Below, piece after piece: positions 35,070 to 44,455 of a DNA stretch of 64,000 nucleotides. The stretch lies in NCBI GenBank assembly GCA_013288805.1, contig JABDBE010000006.1, positions 1 to 64,000 of the forward strand, written 5' to 3'. The number at the start of each line of letters is the position of its first letter. Position 1 is the stretch's first letter. This stretch comes from Acidobacteriota bacterium (GTDB lineage Bacteria > Acidobacteriota > Terriglobia > Terriglobales > Acidobacteriaceae). The notes beneath the pieces were generated by a model. That model was not told the origin of the DNA, searched no databases, and saw only the letters and a list, made by a program, of their open reading frames with translations. The position numbers and the translations under genes are program-made.

Positions 35070-35205
35070 AACCACAGAGGGCACGAAGGTCCACAAAGGA
35101 AGGCGGGCTCAACGATAAGCTGTTTCTCGCTTTGCGTACAGGAGCCTGCCCTCAGCGAAACCGAAGAGTGTCTTCGTGGTTGTCAAATTTAATCTTCTTA
35201 CTTAG
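35070..35205. repeat. Intergenic repeat between icd and mdh
   Basis: AACCACAGAGGGCACGAAGGTCCACAAAGG at the left and TCTTCGTGGTTGTCAAATTTAA at the right form an inverted CCACGAAG-type pair of a sort common in intergenic DNA of this phylum. Nothing coding between icd and mdh. Confidence 0.5.
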
Positions 35206-35216
35206 AAAGGGAACTC

Positions 35217-36143
35217 ATGCGTAAGAAAGTTACGGTTGTTGGCTCTGGGAACGTGGGCGCGACAGCTGCTCATTGGATCGCTTCCAAGGAACTGGCGGAC
35301 GTAGTGCTCATCGATATTGTCGAAGGCGTCCCGCAAGGCAAAGGCCTGGACCTGCTGGAAGCGATGCCGATTGAGAAACGCGACTCGCACATTATGGGCA
35401 CGCAGGATTATGCCGACACTGCCAATTCTGACATCGTTGTAATCACTGCTGGCATCCCGCGCAAACCGGGCATGAGTCGTGATGATCTGCTCAACACCAA
35501 TCACAAGATCATGAAGGATGTGGTGGGCAAGGCCGTGCAATATTCACCGAACTGCATTCTGATTATCGTATCGAACCCGCTCGATGCCATGGCGCAGGCG
35601 GCTTACAAGATGAGCGGCTTTCCTCGCGAGCGCGTGATCGGGATGGCCGGGGTGCTCGATTCTTCCCGCTTTCGGGCGTTCATTTCGGAAGAGTTGAAAG
35701 TCAGCGTGGAGAATGTGACGGCGTTTGTCCTTGGTGGGCACGGCGATACGATGGTTCCGTTGCCGCGTTATTCTACCGTCGCCGGAATCCCGATTACTGA
35801 ATTGATGGATGCGGCGACTGTGGCTCGTCTGGTGCAAAGGACCCGCGATGGTGGCGCCGAGATTGTGAAATATCTGAAGACTGGCAGCGCTTATTACGCG
35901 CCTTCGGCTGCGGTTGCGGAGATGGTTGAGGCTATTTTGAAAGACAAGAAAAAGATTCTTCCTTGTGCGGCTTATTTGGAGGGTGAGTACGGGATCAAGG
36001 GGCTTTATGTGGGCGTGCCGGTGAAGTTGGGCTCGAAGGGGATCGAGCAGATTATTCAGATCAAGCTTACGCCGGAAGAAAAGGCGGCGCTGGATAAGAG
36101 CGCCGAGGCGGTGAAAGAGTTGGTGGCCGTAATCGGGGTTTAA
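35217..36143 (+). CDS. mdh: Malate dehydrogenase
   Basis: NAD-dependent oxidation of malate to oxaloacetate. 308 aa of the lactate-dehydrogenase-like (type 3) group: [28 protein letters not shown] with the NAD-specifying Asp, [16 protein letters not shown] with substrate Arg residues, [26 protein letters not shown] and the catalytic [14 protein letters not shown]. Arg at the specificity position of the mobile loop supports malate rather than lactate. ATG 35217 has AAAGGGAA upstream. It follows icd after 162 bp on the same strand; both are TCA genes and may share control. Confidence 0.94.
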   Translation: MRKKVTVVGSGNVGATAAHWIASKELADVVLIDIVEGVPQGKGLDLLEAMPIEKRDSHIMGTQDYADTANSDIVVITAGIPRKPGMSRDDLLNTNHKIMKDVVGKAVQYSPNCILIIVSNPLDAMAQAAYKMSGFPRERVIGMAGVLDSSRFRAFISEELKVSVENVTAFVLGGHGDTMVPLPRYSTVAGIPITELMDAATVARLVQRTRDGGAEIVKYLKTGSAYYAPSAAVAEMVEAILKDKKKILPCAAYLEGEYGIKGLYVGVPVKLGSKGIEQIIQIKLTPEEKAALDKSAEAVKELVAVIGV

Positions 36144-36260
36144 GTAATCGACCGCAAGATTAAAAGTAAGTCGGGTTGCGGAAAACGCCCGAGATCGGCG
36201 TCTGTAGTTTCGAAAGATCCCGCTTACAAGCGTCGCCTTACGTACTTTTTCGAGCTTTAC

Positions 36261-36280
36261 GGCCCGACTGAAGTCGGGCC
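36261..36280. terminator. Hairpin between convergent mdh and cyclophilin genes
   Basis: GGCCCGAC-TGAA-GTCGGGCC, a perfect 8-bp stem, followed on the plus strand by CTTCTC. Short T tract only. Placed to end mdh transcription and perhaps to block the opposing gene. Confidence 0.5.
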
Positions 36281-36311
36281 CTTCTCACGACGGAGTGCGG
36301 CATACTTTTTC

Positions 36312-36839
36312 CTACACCCGCTCAATCGTGACTGACTTCACGACCACATCTTTATTCGGCTTGTCCTGGCGATTGCGGGGGACGCTCACAATTTTATCCG
36401 CGATATTTTGGCCTTCGACTACTTCGCCGAAGATTGTATGTTTGCCGGTGAGCCATGCCGTCGGGGCAAGCGTGATGAAGAATTGCGAGCCGTTGGTGTT
36501 AGGGCCGGCGTTGGCCATCGCGAGCTTGCCGGGCTTGTCGAATTTGTGCGGCGAGCCTTTGGTTTCGTCCTCGAATTGATAGCCGGGGCCACCCATGCCG
36601 GTGCCCGCGGGATCTCCGCCCTGGATCATGAACTCGGGAATCACGCGATGGAAGATGGTTCCATCGTAGAGGCGGTCGTTGCTTTTCTTGCGGCTGACGG
36701 GATGCGTCCACTCGCGTTTGCCTTCGGCGAGTTCCACGAAGTTGGCGACGGTTTTGGGGGCGTCCTTTTCAAATAAACGGCAGACGATGCTGCCTTCTGA
36801 AGTATCAAAAATTGCGTAAGTGCCGGGTTGGCGGGTCAT
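36312..36839 (-). CDS. Peptidyl-prolyl cis-trans isomerase, cyclophilin type (cytoplasmic)
   Basis: 175 aa with no signal peptide. Cyclophilin signature: [35 protein letters not shown] (catalytic Arg in FHRVI), [38 protein letters not shown]. Catalyses proline isomerisation in folding proteins. The gene is 109 bp downstream of a second cyclophilin on the same strand, which is exported; the two likely arose by duplication and were split between compartments. Confidence 0.93.
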   Translation of the reverse strand: MTRQPGTYAIFDTSEGSIVCRLFEKDAPKTVANFVELAEGKREWTHPVSRKKSNDRLYDGTIFHRVIPEFMIQGGDPAGTGMGGPGYQFEDETKGSPHKFDKPGKLAMANAGPNTNGSQFFITLAPTAWLTGKHTIFGEVVEGQNIADKIVSVPRNRQDKPNKDVVVKSVTIERV

Positions 36840-36948
36840 TGCGATTCCTTTCTGGTGTCACTCATTGCTGTTCCGCGTATTACTGTTCCGCTCGATCCGA
36901 GCCAAACACAAGGTTCCTCGACTGCGCTCGGAATGACAGGAACTTTGT

Positions 36949-37554
36949 CTAATTCGCACCGCTGATGGTGATGTGGTTGATCTTCACCGGCTTATAGGGA
37001 CGGTCGTTGGAGTCACGGCCCATCCTGGCGATTTGCTTGACCAAGGTGACGCTGGCTGCGTCGCACTGGCCGAAAATGGTGTAGCCGCCGTTCAAACTCG
37101 GATAGGCGATCTCAGTGATAAAAAATTGCGAGCCGTTGGTGCCGGGACCAGCGTTTGCGTAAGCCATGCGGCCGGGCCGATCGAACTTGAGGTCATTCGA
37201 AGTTTCATTCTTGAAAGCGTAGCCGGGATCGCCGGTTCCGGTGCCCAGCGGGTCGCCGCCTTGAATCATGAAGTCGGGAATGACGCGATGGAAGATGGTG
37301 CCGTCATAAAGTGGAACACCGTGTTTTTTCTGGTGAGTGACGGGGCTGGTCCAATCTTTGGTGCCGGTGGCCAAGCCGATGAAATTGGCCACGCCGATGG
37401 GAGCCTTGTCTGGAAAAAGCGTGCAGGTGAGTTTGCCCGCGGTGGTGTCGATCACAGCCGTGGGTTGGGCGGAAGCCGTGGCTGGCTTGGCTTGCGACCA
37501 CAACGTCAGCGACGACAAAAGGATGACTGAAACTAGAATTAAGCATTTGCGCAT
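36949..37554 (-). CDS. Peptidyl-prolyl cis-trans isomerase, cyclophilin type (exported)
   Basis: 201 aa. Signal peptide MRKCLILVSVILLSSLTLWSQA, then the cyclophilin core with [53 protein letters not shown] and GGYTIFGQCD. Active-site residues FHR, QGGD and SQFFIT are intact. Probably acts in the periplasm on outer-membrane or secreted proteins. Upstream of the cytoplasmic paralogue; the gap contains a REP-like CTCGACTGCGCTCGGAATGACAGGAAC at about 36916-36942. Confidence 0.93.
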   Translation of the reverse strand: MRKCLILVSVILLSSLTLWSQAKPATASAQPTAVIDTTAGKLTCTLFPDKAPIGVANFIGLATGTKDWTSPVTHQKKHGVPLYDGTIFHRVIPDFMIQGGDPLGTGTGDPGYAFKNETSNDLKFDRPGRMAYANAGPGTNGSQFFITEIAYPSLNGGYTIFGQCDAASVTLVKQIARMGRDSNDRPYKPVKINHITISGAN

Positions 37555-37623
37555 GGTGGCTCCTTCAGTGCTAGATCAAGGTGATAAATCCGAACTTTGA
37601 ATTGTACGACAGCAGCAGCGGAA

Positions 37624-38889
37624 TTACTTGCTGGATGGCTGCGCCTGCAGCTCCCGGCTGACGCGCTCCACTTCTTTGAAGACACGTAGGACGTTGCCGC
37701 CGAGGATCTTATGAATATCTTCGGCGCTGTATCCGCGATCGAGCAGGGCTTGTGTGATTTTGGGCAAGTCGGCCGCGGAATCCATCCCAGCGGGGGTCGC
37801 CCCGCTTACGCCATCGAAGTCGGAACCCAGGCCTACGTGGTCTATGCCAGCGACCTTGGCGATGTGATCAATGTGATCGATTAGCACGGTGAACGGCGGG
37901 CGCGGGATTTTGGCCATCCATTCTCTGGTGATGCGATCGTCATCGACATACGTTATCTGCTTTCCTTCAGCTTCCAGTTTGTCGAGGTAGGCACGAGTTG
38001 CGGCGGCTTGCTCCGTTCTTTGAGCCTGGAGCGCATTCCAATAATTCTGATCGAGAAAGCCAGAGAAGAAATTCACGTCGACGACGCCACCATTCTTGGC
38101 TACGGCGCGCAGCATGTCGTCCGTCATATTGCGGGGAGCGTTGCACAAAGCGCGGGCCGAGGAGTGCGACGCGATCACCGGAGCCTTGGTTGTGGCGATC
38201 GTGTCCCAGAAGGTTTTGTCGGCGACGTGCGAGATGTCGACGATCATACCCAAGCGATTCATTTCGAGCACGACCTGCTTGCCGAAATCTGTGAGTCCGT
38301 TGTGATGCTGGATCTTGGGATCATCGATGTCTCCGGACGAGTCGGCCCACTCGTTCGTGTTCGACCAGGAGAGAGTCATGTAGCGGACGCCGAGACGATA
38401 GAAATCGCGCAGCAGATGAATATCGTTTTCGATGGAATGACCGCCTTCGATTCCCATGAGAGCGGCAAGTTTTTTCTGCTTGCGAGCGCGTTCGATGTCA
38501 TCGGTCGAAAAGGCCATCATCATTCGGTCGGGATGACGCGCGGACTGTTCATAAACGGAATCGATAAGATCGAGGGTGTGCTGGGCGAAGTGACCTTGAT
38601 TGGTTTCGGGATCGACCCAGATGGAAAAAAACTCCGCGCCCAGGTTGCCGGCGCGGGCTTTGTCGAGGCTGATGTGTCCGATGTCCTTGGGATCGGTTGA
38701 GCCGATGTCGAAGTTCTCGTCGAGAAAACGCTGTGGCGTGTCGGCATGGGTATCGATTACGATCGCCGAGTCGTGGATGGCGCGGGCTTTAGGGCTGATG
38801 GGTGATGTCTGAGCAAACACATGCGTAGAGGTCAGGATCAGGAGAGCGGAAAGAATTATGGCTGAGGGGCTGCGTCTGAGCGTGTGCAT
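37624..38889 (-). CDS. Membrane (renal-type) dipeptidase, peptidase family M19
   Basis: Zinc dipeptidase acting on dipeptides including D-amino-acid ones. 421 aa with signal peptide through TSTHVFAQ. Metal ligands: VIDTHADTPQRFLDE (HxD), MGIEGGHSIEND (Glu), DISHVADKTFWDTI and VIASHSSARALCNAPRNMTDDMLRA (His), and DHVGLGSDFDGV (Asp). Ends with the typical ALLDRGYSAEDIHKILGGNVLRVFKEVE. Likely exported; it could recycle peptidoglycan-derived or dietary dipeptides. 69 bp upstream of the exported cyclophilin gene on the same strand. Confidence 0.94.
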   Translation of the reverse strand: MHTLRRSPSAIILSALLILTSTHVFAQTSPISPKARAIHDSAIVIDTHADTPQRFLDENFDIGSTDPKDIGHISLDKARAGNLGAEFFSIWVDPETNQGHFAQHTLDLIDSVYEQSARHPDRMMMAFSTDDIERARKQKKLAALMGIEGGHSIENDIHLLRDFYRLGVRYMTLSWSNTNEWADSSGDIDDPKIQHHNGLTDFGKQVVLEMNRLGMIVDISHVADKTFWDTIATTKAPVIASHSSARALCNAPRNMTDDMLRAVAKNGGVVDVNFFSGFLDQNYWNALQAQRTEQAAATRAYLDKLEAEGKQITYVDDDRITREWMAKIPRPPFTVLIDHIDHIAKVAGIDHVGLGSDFDGVSGATPAGMDSAADLPKITQALLDRGYSAEDIHKILGGNVLRVFKEVERVSRELQAQPSSK

Positions 38890-38980
38890 GAGTAAGGGAA
38901 CGATTGTATATGGCCTGTGGTGAAGAAGAAACCCTTGGTGAAAATCCCTTGACGCGGTTGAATCGGGAGTGGCAACACGG

Positions 38981-39042
38981 GATCCTTCGACTGCGTAACT
39001 GATTCGCCTTGTGAATCAGTTGCTACGCTCAGGATGACAGTT
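38981..39042. repeat. REP-like palindrome
   Basis: GATCCTTCGACTGCGT ... GCTACGCTCAGGATGA flank an inner perfect 9-bp stem AACTGATTC-GCCTTGT-GAATCAGTT (38997-39021). Same family as the array at 24171 in inverted form. It lies between the DUF5715-like and dipeptidase genes. Confidence 0.7.
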
Positions 39043-39059
39043 TGATTGTCAGGTTCGAG

Positions 39060-39848
39060 TTATTGTTGCGGGTTGGTCTCGGCTGCGATGCTTGGGGGCT
39101 GTCCGAGTGGGTCGTACTGTGCTTCGTCTTGCTGCATTCCGTCTGGCTGCACGCCGAATGGCATCTTCGATTCCTGCGAGTCGGCGTAACGGCCGGATAC
39201 GGCTACGTGAAATACCCATTGATGCCGTTCTTCCTCCGGTTCAACCAGACCGTCGTCTCTGAGCGGCATGAGGTATTCTTCCATCCAAGCTACCTGCTGC
39301 TTGGTCATGCCCCGGCGCTGGATATCGACTGTAATCCCGGCCAAGTGTGACGACGCGGTCTCGCCCTTCTCGGGTGCGGCATTGCGATTGTGGCGGCGAA
39401 GTTTTTTCTGTACCTGTACTGTGCGCACGGCCGAATTCACCTGAATCGGGGCGTGGAACTGTTTGTAATAGGCTTCGCTTAGATCGTCGAGAAAATCGCG
39501 CGTCCAGGGACGGCAATAACGACGATCAGGGTCGAGGCGGGGATCGAAGCGCAGGGTTTGGCTGGCAACGATAGGAACCAGTTCCTGGCGTGCAATCAAC
39601 TGATCGAGTTCTGCTTGATTCTGGATGCGCGGCAATTCGAGGCGGTCGATTTCTTCGTTCTGGCGCAGCAACGAATCCCGGGAAGGACGGAATACCGGAT
39701 TCCAAAGGATCCGGCGAAGCCGGCCATGACGTTTGCCGGCGTGACGTGCATTTTGGCTGGGCGCGACCTGATGCAGGCCAAAAGCCTGTCCGCACACAGC
39801 GACGGCCAGAAATATCAACAGAAAAACTCGGCCTGTTTTACACTTCAC
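39060..39848 (-). CDS. DUF5715-like exported protein (M15 peptidase-like fold)
   Basis: 262 aa with signal peptide MKCKTGRVFLLIFLAVAVCGQAFG. Central domain: FDPRLDPDRRYCRPWTRDFLDDLSEAYYKQF, VNSAVRTVQVQKKLRRHNRNAAP, ETASSHLAGITVDIQRRGMT and a C-terminal HQWVFHVAVSGRYA. The SSHLxGxxxDI and WVFHVAV motifs match D-Ala-D-Ala carboxypeptidase-type (M15) metal sites (His, Asp, His), in the variant annotated DUF5715. A cell-wall peptidase or lytic role is likely but unproven. The last 30 residues are a polar, Gln-rich tail. Confidence 0.75.
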   Translation of the reverse strand: MKCKTGRVFLLIFLAVAVCGQAFGLHQVAPSQNARHAGKRHGRLRRILWNPVFRPSRDSLLRQNEEIDRLELPRIQNQAELDQLIARQELVPIVASQTLRFDPRLDPDRRYCRPWTRDFLDDLSEAYYKQFHAPIQVNSAVRTVQVQKKLRRHNRNAAPEKGETASSHLAGITVDIQRRGMTKQQVAWMEEYLMPLRDDGLVEPEEERHQWVFHVAVSGRYADSQESKMPFGVQPDGMQQDEAQYDPLGQPPSIAAETNPQQ

Positions 39849-40188
39849 GAAGTGAGCCTCAGTTCCCGTACCGCAAATGCAAGCGGCTAGTTTAAATCAC
39901 CGCCGCCTGTTGCCAAGCCAGCTTTCGGTTGCGAAGTTACTAAAGAGTAGCTCGGCCAGATTACCAGTTGTTACCCCTCGCGTCCTACGCTGCTAATCCG
40001 TTTATGCCTGCAGCCAGCGTGCCGTTTCAGATCGTCAGACCGCGACGGCCCATGTACTTAAGAAAACAGCTTTTACAGTTTCGAGGCCGGACGATGAAGT
40101 GCGCACTATAACACTGTTTGGTGGTGAGTGTCCCAGAAAACGTCACTGATGGGACAATTTGGCCCATTCCAGTCTGTGGTGGAACCAG
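39849..40188. other. Intergenic stretch without a recognised gene
   Basis: 340 bp between sdhB and the DUF5715-like gene, both leftward. One inverted repeat, TGTCCCA (40129-40135) with TGGGACA (40150-40156), sits 33 bp after the sdhB stop but has a 14-nt loop and no T tract. The right half may carry the promoter of the DUF5715-like gene. Nothing else seen. Confidence 0.5.
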
Positions 40189-40941
40189 TCACTTGCGGAA
40201 AAGATCTCCTACGGCCTGTCTGATAACTTCGCCGCCGACCTCGGAAATAGATTGCGTCAGGGGAATGTCTTTGGGACAAACCTCGACGCAGTTCTGGGCG
40301 TAGCCGCATTCCTGGATGCCTCCGTCGCCTATCAGCGCGGCCAATCGTTCGCGTTTCAGAGCGGCGCCGGTAGGGTGCGTATTGAAAAGGCGAACCTGGG
40401 AAATCGTAGCCGCGCCCACGAAGCCGGTGTCGTCATTGAACTGCGGACAGGCTTCCATACAACAACAGCAAGAGATGCAGCGTGAAAGCGGGTAAGCCGC
40501 CTCTTGTTCTTCGGGACTGATGCGAGGGCCGGAGCCCAGATCATAGGTGCCATCAATGGGCACCCAGGCCTTCACGGTTTTCAGATTTTCGAACAGAACG
40601 CTGCGATCAACTGCCAGGTCGCGAATGACCGGAAACTTGGTGAACGGCTCCAGTCGGATGGGCTGCTCGAGCTTATCGATTAGGGCGGAGCACGCCATGC
40701 GCGCGCGTCCGTTGATGAGCATGGCGCAGGAGCCGCAGACTTCTTCGAGGCAATTGGAGTCGTACGTGATAGGCGTAGTTGCCTTGCCGTCGCGGGTGAC
40801 GGGATTGCGGGCAATCTCCATCATTGAAGAAATCACATTCATGCCCGGGTGCCAGGCGAGTTCGAATTCTTCCCAGTGCGATTTAGCGTTGGGATTGTCT
40901 TGGCGTTTGATTTTTAAGATTACGGTTTTGGTATTTGCCAT
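40189..40941 (-). CDS. sdhB: Succinate dehydrogenase, iron-sulfur subunit
   Basis: 250 aa. Carries electrons from FAD of SdhA to quinone. Cysteine sets: [2Fe-2S] at SNCLEEVCGSCAMLINGRARMAC; then CISCCCCMEACPQ and CGYAQNCVEVCPKDIPL for the [4Fe-4S] and [3Fe-4S] clusters. Start ATG 40941. Last gene of the sdhC-sdhA-sdhB run; a 124-bp gap with a REP-like element (40975-41062) separates it from sdhA, so it may have partly independent expression. Confidence 0.95.
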   Translation of the reverse strand: MANTKTVILKIKRQDNPNAKSHWEEFELAWHPGMNVISSMMEIARNPVTRDGKATTPITYDSNCLEEVCGSCAMLINGRARMACSALIDKLEQPIRLEPFTKFPVIRDLAVDRSVLFENLKTVKAWVPIDGTYDLGSGPRISPEEQEAAYPLSRCISCCCCMEACPQFNDDTGFVGAATISQVRLFNTHPTGAALKRERLAALIGDGGIQECGYAQNCVEVCPKDIPLTQSISEVGGEVIRQAVGDLFRK

Positions 40942-41065
40942 TTAGCGATTAGCCTTTAGCTCTTAGGTCACACTTTGTCATGCGGAGCGATGCGGAGAAG
41001 TAATATGTTGTCTCGATATTGGCAAAATGCATAGATCCTTCGCTTTGCTCACGATGACAAATGGG

Positions 41066-42847
41066 TTACTTCACCGCGTCATACTTTCTGGGGCGGGGCG
41101 GAATCAATGAAATATCCACCGCCTCGAATTCGAATTTGGGCTCGTCTGCATCTGGCGCGAAGTAGGCTTTCGTCGTCTTCAGCCAGTTCTTGTCGTCGCG
41201 CTCGGGGAAGTCTGGTTTGTAGTGGGCCCCGCGAGATTCGTTCCGCATCGCCGCACCTTGCGCAATCACGCGGCCGAGTTGCAGCATGTTGTAGAGCTGG
41301 CGCGTGAAAACCACACTGGTATTGGCCCACTGCGTCCGGTCGTTGAGATTGATGTGGCGGAAGCGCTCGAGCATCTCGCACAACTTGGAGTCGGTTTCCT
41401 TCAATTTATTGTTGTAGCGAATGACGGTGCAATTGGCGGTCATCAACTCGCCGAATTCTTGCCATAGACGAAATGGATTCTCCTTGCCATCCGATTTCAT
41501 CAGCATGGAATTGTTTTCTTCCTGATGTTTACGTTCGGCGTCGAAATGTCCGTTGCCGGGCGCTGTCTGCAGATTGCGGGCATATTGCACCGCCGCGGGT
41601 CCTGCGACGAATCCACCGAAGATGCACGAGACCAGCGAATTCGCGCCCAAGCGGTTGGCCCCGTGATATTGATATTCGCACTCACCTGCCGCATAAATTC
41701 CGGGGATATTCGTGGCCTGATTGAAATCGATCCACAGCCCTCCCATCGTGTAGTGCATGCCGGGGAAAATCTTCATGGGAACTTTGCGCGGGTCATCGCC
41801 CACAAACTTCTCATAGATTTCGAGAATGCCTTCCAGCTTGCGGTCGAGAATCTTGGGGTCGATGTGAGTCAGATCGAGGTACACCATTGGCTTTCCGTCG
41901 ATGCCCAGGTTATGCTCGAAGACAACCTTAAAAATCGCGCGCGTAGCAATATCGCGCGGCACCAGGTTCCCATATTTTGGGTACCACTCTTCGAGGAAGT
42001 ACCAGCGCTCGCTTTGCGGAATCGACAACGGATCGCGGTTATCACCCGGCGTCTTCGGAACCCAGACGCGGCCGCCTTCGCCGCGAGCCGACTCTGACAT
42101 GAGGCGCAGTTTGTCTTCTCCGGGGATGCAGGTGGGATGAACCTGAATGAATTCGCCGTTGCCGTAGAAGCATCCTTGCTGATAAAGCGCGGACTGCGCG
42201 GATCCGGTGCAGACTACCGAGTTGGTGGACTTGCCGAAGATTGCCCCGTTACCGCCGGTCGCGATGATGATCGCGTCCGCCGGAAAAGTGCGGACCTCCA
42301 TGGAACGCAAATCCATGGCGCAGATGCCACGGCAGATTTTATTGGAATCGAGCACCGCCGAGAGAAATTCCCAGTGCTCGTATTTCTTGACTTTGCCCTC
42401 AGACTCGTAGCGGCGCACCTGTTCATCGAGTGCGTAGAGAAGTTGCTGTCCGGTGGTAGCTCCGGCAAAAGCAGTGCGGTTGTAGAGCGTGCCGCCGAAG
42501 CGGCGGAAATCGAGCAAGCCTTCGGGAGTGCGATTAAAAGGCACGCCCATGCGGTCGAGCAGATCGATGATGCCGGGGGCGGCTTCGCACATCGCTTTTA
42601 CCGGAGGCTGGTTGGCCAGGAAATCGCCGCCGTAAATGGTGTCGTCGAAGTGCTTCCAGGTAGAATCGCCCTCGCCTTTTAAATTCTTGGCTGCGTTGAT
42701 GCCGCCTTGTGCGCACACGGAATGCGAGCGTTTCACCGGGACGATGGAGAACAGATCCACGTGCCCGCCCATCTCCGCGATCTTGATGACGGCGGAAAGA
42801 CCTGCCAGGCCGCCACCAATAACAATGATTTTCGGACTTGACGCCAT
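41066..42847 (-). CDS. sdhA: Succinate dehydrogenase, flavoprotein subunit
   Basis: Oxidises succinate to fumarate with covalently bound FAD. 593 aa. IIVIGGGLAGLSAVIKIAEMGGHVDLFS (dinucleotide site), SHSVCAQGGINAAKN with the FAD-linking His, ATGGNGAIFGKSTNS, and HYTMGGLWIDFNQATNIPGIYAAGECEYQYHGANRLGANSL, followed by a C-terminal helical domain with NESRGAHYKPDFPERDD. An in-frame GTG at 42859 adds four residues; ATG 42847 gives the family-like N-terminus. 27 bp after sdhC. Long helix insert typical of the Bacillus-type (type B) enzyme. Confidence 0.95.
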   Translation of the reverse strand: MASSPKIIVIGGGLAGLSAVIKIAEMGGHVDLFSIVPVKRSHSVCAQGGINAAKNLKGEGDSTWKHFDDTIYGGDFLANQPPVKAMCEAAPGIIDLLDRMGVPFNRTPEGLLDFRRFGGTLYNRTAFAGATTGQQLLYALDEQVRRYESEGKVKKYEHWEFLSAVLDSNKICRGICAMDLRSMEVRTFPADAIIIATGGNGAIFGKSTNSVVCTGSAQSALYQQGCFYGNGEFIQVHPTCIPGEDKLRLMSESARGEGGRVWVPKTPGDNRDPLSIPQSERWYFLEEWYPKYGNLVPRDIATRAIFKVVFEHNLGIDGKPMVYLDLTHIDPKILDRKLEGILEIYEKFVGDDPRKVPMKIFPGMHYTMGGLWIDFNQATNIPGIYAAGECEYQYHGANRLGANSLVSCIFGGFVAGPAAVQYARNLQTAPGNGHFDAERKHQEENNSMLMKSDGKENPFRLWQEFGELMTANCTVIRYNNKLKETDSKLCEMLERFRHINLNDRTQWANTSVVFTRQLYNMLQLGRVIAQGAAMRNESRGAHYKPDFPERDDKNWLKTTKAYFAPDADEPKFEFEAVDISLIPPRPRKYDAVK

Positions 42848-42874
42848 CTTCGAGAGCACCGCTTTCCGTGAACT

Positions 42875-43627
42875 TTAATTCGTCGTGCCCGGCCCCGCTT
42901 CAACCATGCTTGCGCCCGCAGAATCTGTCGGTTGCAGAGCATGAGACCGGAATGAGGTCAGGCTCGCCAGACCGACGCCGGTCAACACAAAGAAAAATGC
43001 CAAACACAAAATCAGGAACCGCTTGCGCGCCTGCTCGCCTGAAACGATGCCCCACTTCGCGCAAAACAACCAGATGCCGTAAGCGAAGTGCCACGAAGCC
43101 GCAATCAGCCCTACGACATAAAACAAGAAAAGCGGCGTTTGGAATACTTCACTTTGTACTTTGCCGAAAGACGCGCCCGGGAATTCGTGCAAATCGATGC
43201 CGGTAAAGCGCATCGTCCAGGTGTGCCAGAGGATGTAGGCGAATGCGATTCCACCGGTCCAACGTTGCGCCGCGTACATCCAGTTTCCGGTCCAGGGATA
43301 TTCGCCGACGTTGGTCTCTCCGCGATACCAGATGTAGAAACCGTAGAGGGCGTGAAAAAGAATAGGCAGCCAGATGCCAAACAGCTCGAGGATCGGAACC
43401 AGCGGAAGGCTCGCCAGAAAGCGCACCTGGCGGGCGTAAGCGATGGGACCGCCGATGGCGGAAGCATTCGAAATCAGGATGTGTTCGAACAGGAACGCCC
43501 CAACCGGGACGATTCCGGTGAGCGAGTGCAGACGGCGCAGCCAAAACGAATATCCCTGGCCCGCCCGCAGCGGAGCCACGCCACCTTTAACCGGCACCGG
43601 AGCCACAGGACTGGCGGTTGCTGCCAC
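42875..43627 (-). CDS. sdhC: Succinate dehydrogenase, cytochrome b558 membrane subunit (type B)
   Basis: 250 aa, one polypeptide with five membrane helices, as in the di-haem type B enzymes. Candidate haem ligands: His in SLTGIVPVGAFLFEHILISN, ILFHALYGFYIWYRG, AYILWHTWTMRFTGI and SWHFAYGIWLFCAKWG. Start is GTG 43627 with AAGGAG 6 nt before it. First gene of the operon. There is no SdhD gene, consistent with the fused form. The first 25 residues (Ala-, Pro- and Val-rich) precede the first helix. Confidence 0.92.
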   Translation of the reverse strand: MAATASPVAPVPVKGGVAPLRAGQGYSFWLRRLHSLTGIVPVGAFLFEHILISNASAIGGPIAYARQVRFLASLPLVPILELFGIWLPILFHALYGFYIWYRGETNVGEYPWTGNWMYAAQRWTGGIAFAYILWHTWTMRFTGIDLHEFPGASFGKVQSEVFQTPLFLFYVVGLIAASWHFAYGIWLFCAKWGIVSGEQARKRFLILCLAFFFVLTGVGLASLTSFRSHALQPTDSAGASMVEAGPGTTN

Positions 43628-43730
43628 AGAATGCTCCTTATCAGTTCAGGTATGAGAACGGAACCTTTTATTATGTTGTCGCGGCAGAAGGGAAGTCAAG
43701 GAAGCATAACGTAATACTGGCAGCACAGCT

Positions 43731-44363
43731 TTAAGTCGTAGTGCCGTTTTTCATGAGCTGATACCAAGCCAGGAACTGGCGGAAAGCAGCTCCGCGATGG
43801 CTGTATTGTGCTTTTTCTTCTGAAGTCAATTCGGCAAAGGCTTTTTGAATCTGCGGAAAGTAAAACAGGGGATCGTAACCGAAGCCGTTTGTGCCTCGCG
43901 GCCGGTTCAAAATTGTGCCTTCGACCTCTGCCCGAAACACCTCCAATGTTTGTCCATTGCGAGCGGCGGCAAGCACGCATACAAATCGGCCGCTGCGCTT
44001 GTCGGAAGGAACATCTTTCAACTCCCGCAGAAGGCGTGCATTGTTGGCTGCGTCATCAGTGTTGTTGTCCATCAAGTGCGGCGCGTCGGCTGCGTAGCGC
44101 GCGGAATGGACCCCCGGAGCGCCCTTGAGCGCGTCCACTTCCAGGCCAGAATCATCTGCCAGAACGATTTCCCCCGGAGCCGCAGAGCTGTAAGCTTCTG
44201 CTTTCTTCCGCGCATTTTCCTCGAAAGTTAGACCGTCCTCGATCACTGGCGGCAGCGCTGCAAAGTTTGGAACCGGGACGATCTCGATGTCAAAAGATAC
44301 GGCGGCGCCGGCAAAGTCGCGCAACTTGCCGTCATTCGAAGTCGCAATGAGAACGTGATTCAC
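43731..44363 (-). CDS. rdgB: dITP/XTP pyrophosphatase
   Basis: Hydrolyses non-canonical purine triphosphates to keep them out of DNA. 210 aa of the RdgB/HAM1 family: VLIATSNDGKLRDF, LTFEENARKKAEAYSS, VLADDSGLEVDALKGAPGVHSARYA, GTNGFGYDPLFYFPQIQKAFAELTSEEKAQYSHRGAAFRQF. All catalytic residues are present. 103 bp upstream of sdhC on the same strand; possibly independent. Confidence 0.95.
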   Translation of the reverse strand: MNHVLIATSNDGKLRDFAGAAVSFDIEIVPVPNFAALPPVIEDGLTFEENARKKAEAYSSAAPGEIVLADDSGLEVDALKGAPGVHSARYAADAPHLMDNNTDDAANNARLLRELKDVPSDKRSGRFVCVLAAARNGQTLEVFRAEVEGTILNRPRGTNGFGYDPLFYFPQIQKAFAELTSEEKAQYSHRGAAFRQFLAWYQLMKNGTTT

Positions 44364-44455
44364 TCGCTTTGCGTTTACCCTTCTAAGACTTGCTCCTTCT
44401 AAGAAATGATAAACATCGGCGGAATGTTTACCAACACATTTTGAATCGGGAAATG

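Noticed and set aside
34284..35096. 270-aa minus-strand ORF opposite icd
   Set aside because: Shadow of icd; its text is Arg/His-rich and matches no family.
36312..37554. Tandem cyclophilins as an assembly duplication
   Set aside because: The two proteins differ throughout, and only one has a signal peptide; they are genuine paralogues.
38008..38700. 230-aa plus-strand ORF opposite the M19 dipeptidase
   Set aside because: Antisense frame of a conserved gene; opens in mid-gene.
40129..40156. TGTCCCA/TGGGACA inverted repeat as an sdh operon terminator
   Set aside because: 14-nt loop, 7-bp stem and no T tract on the minus strand; could be chance.
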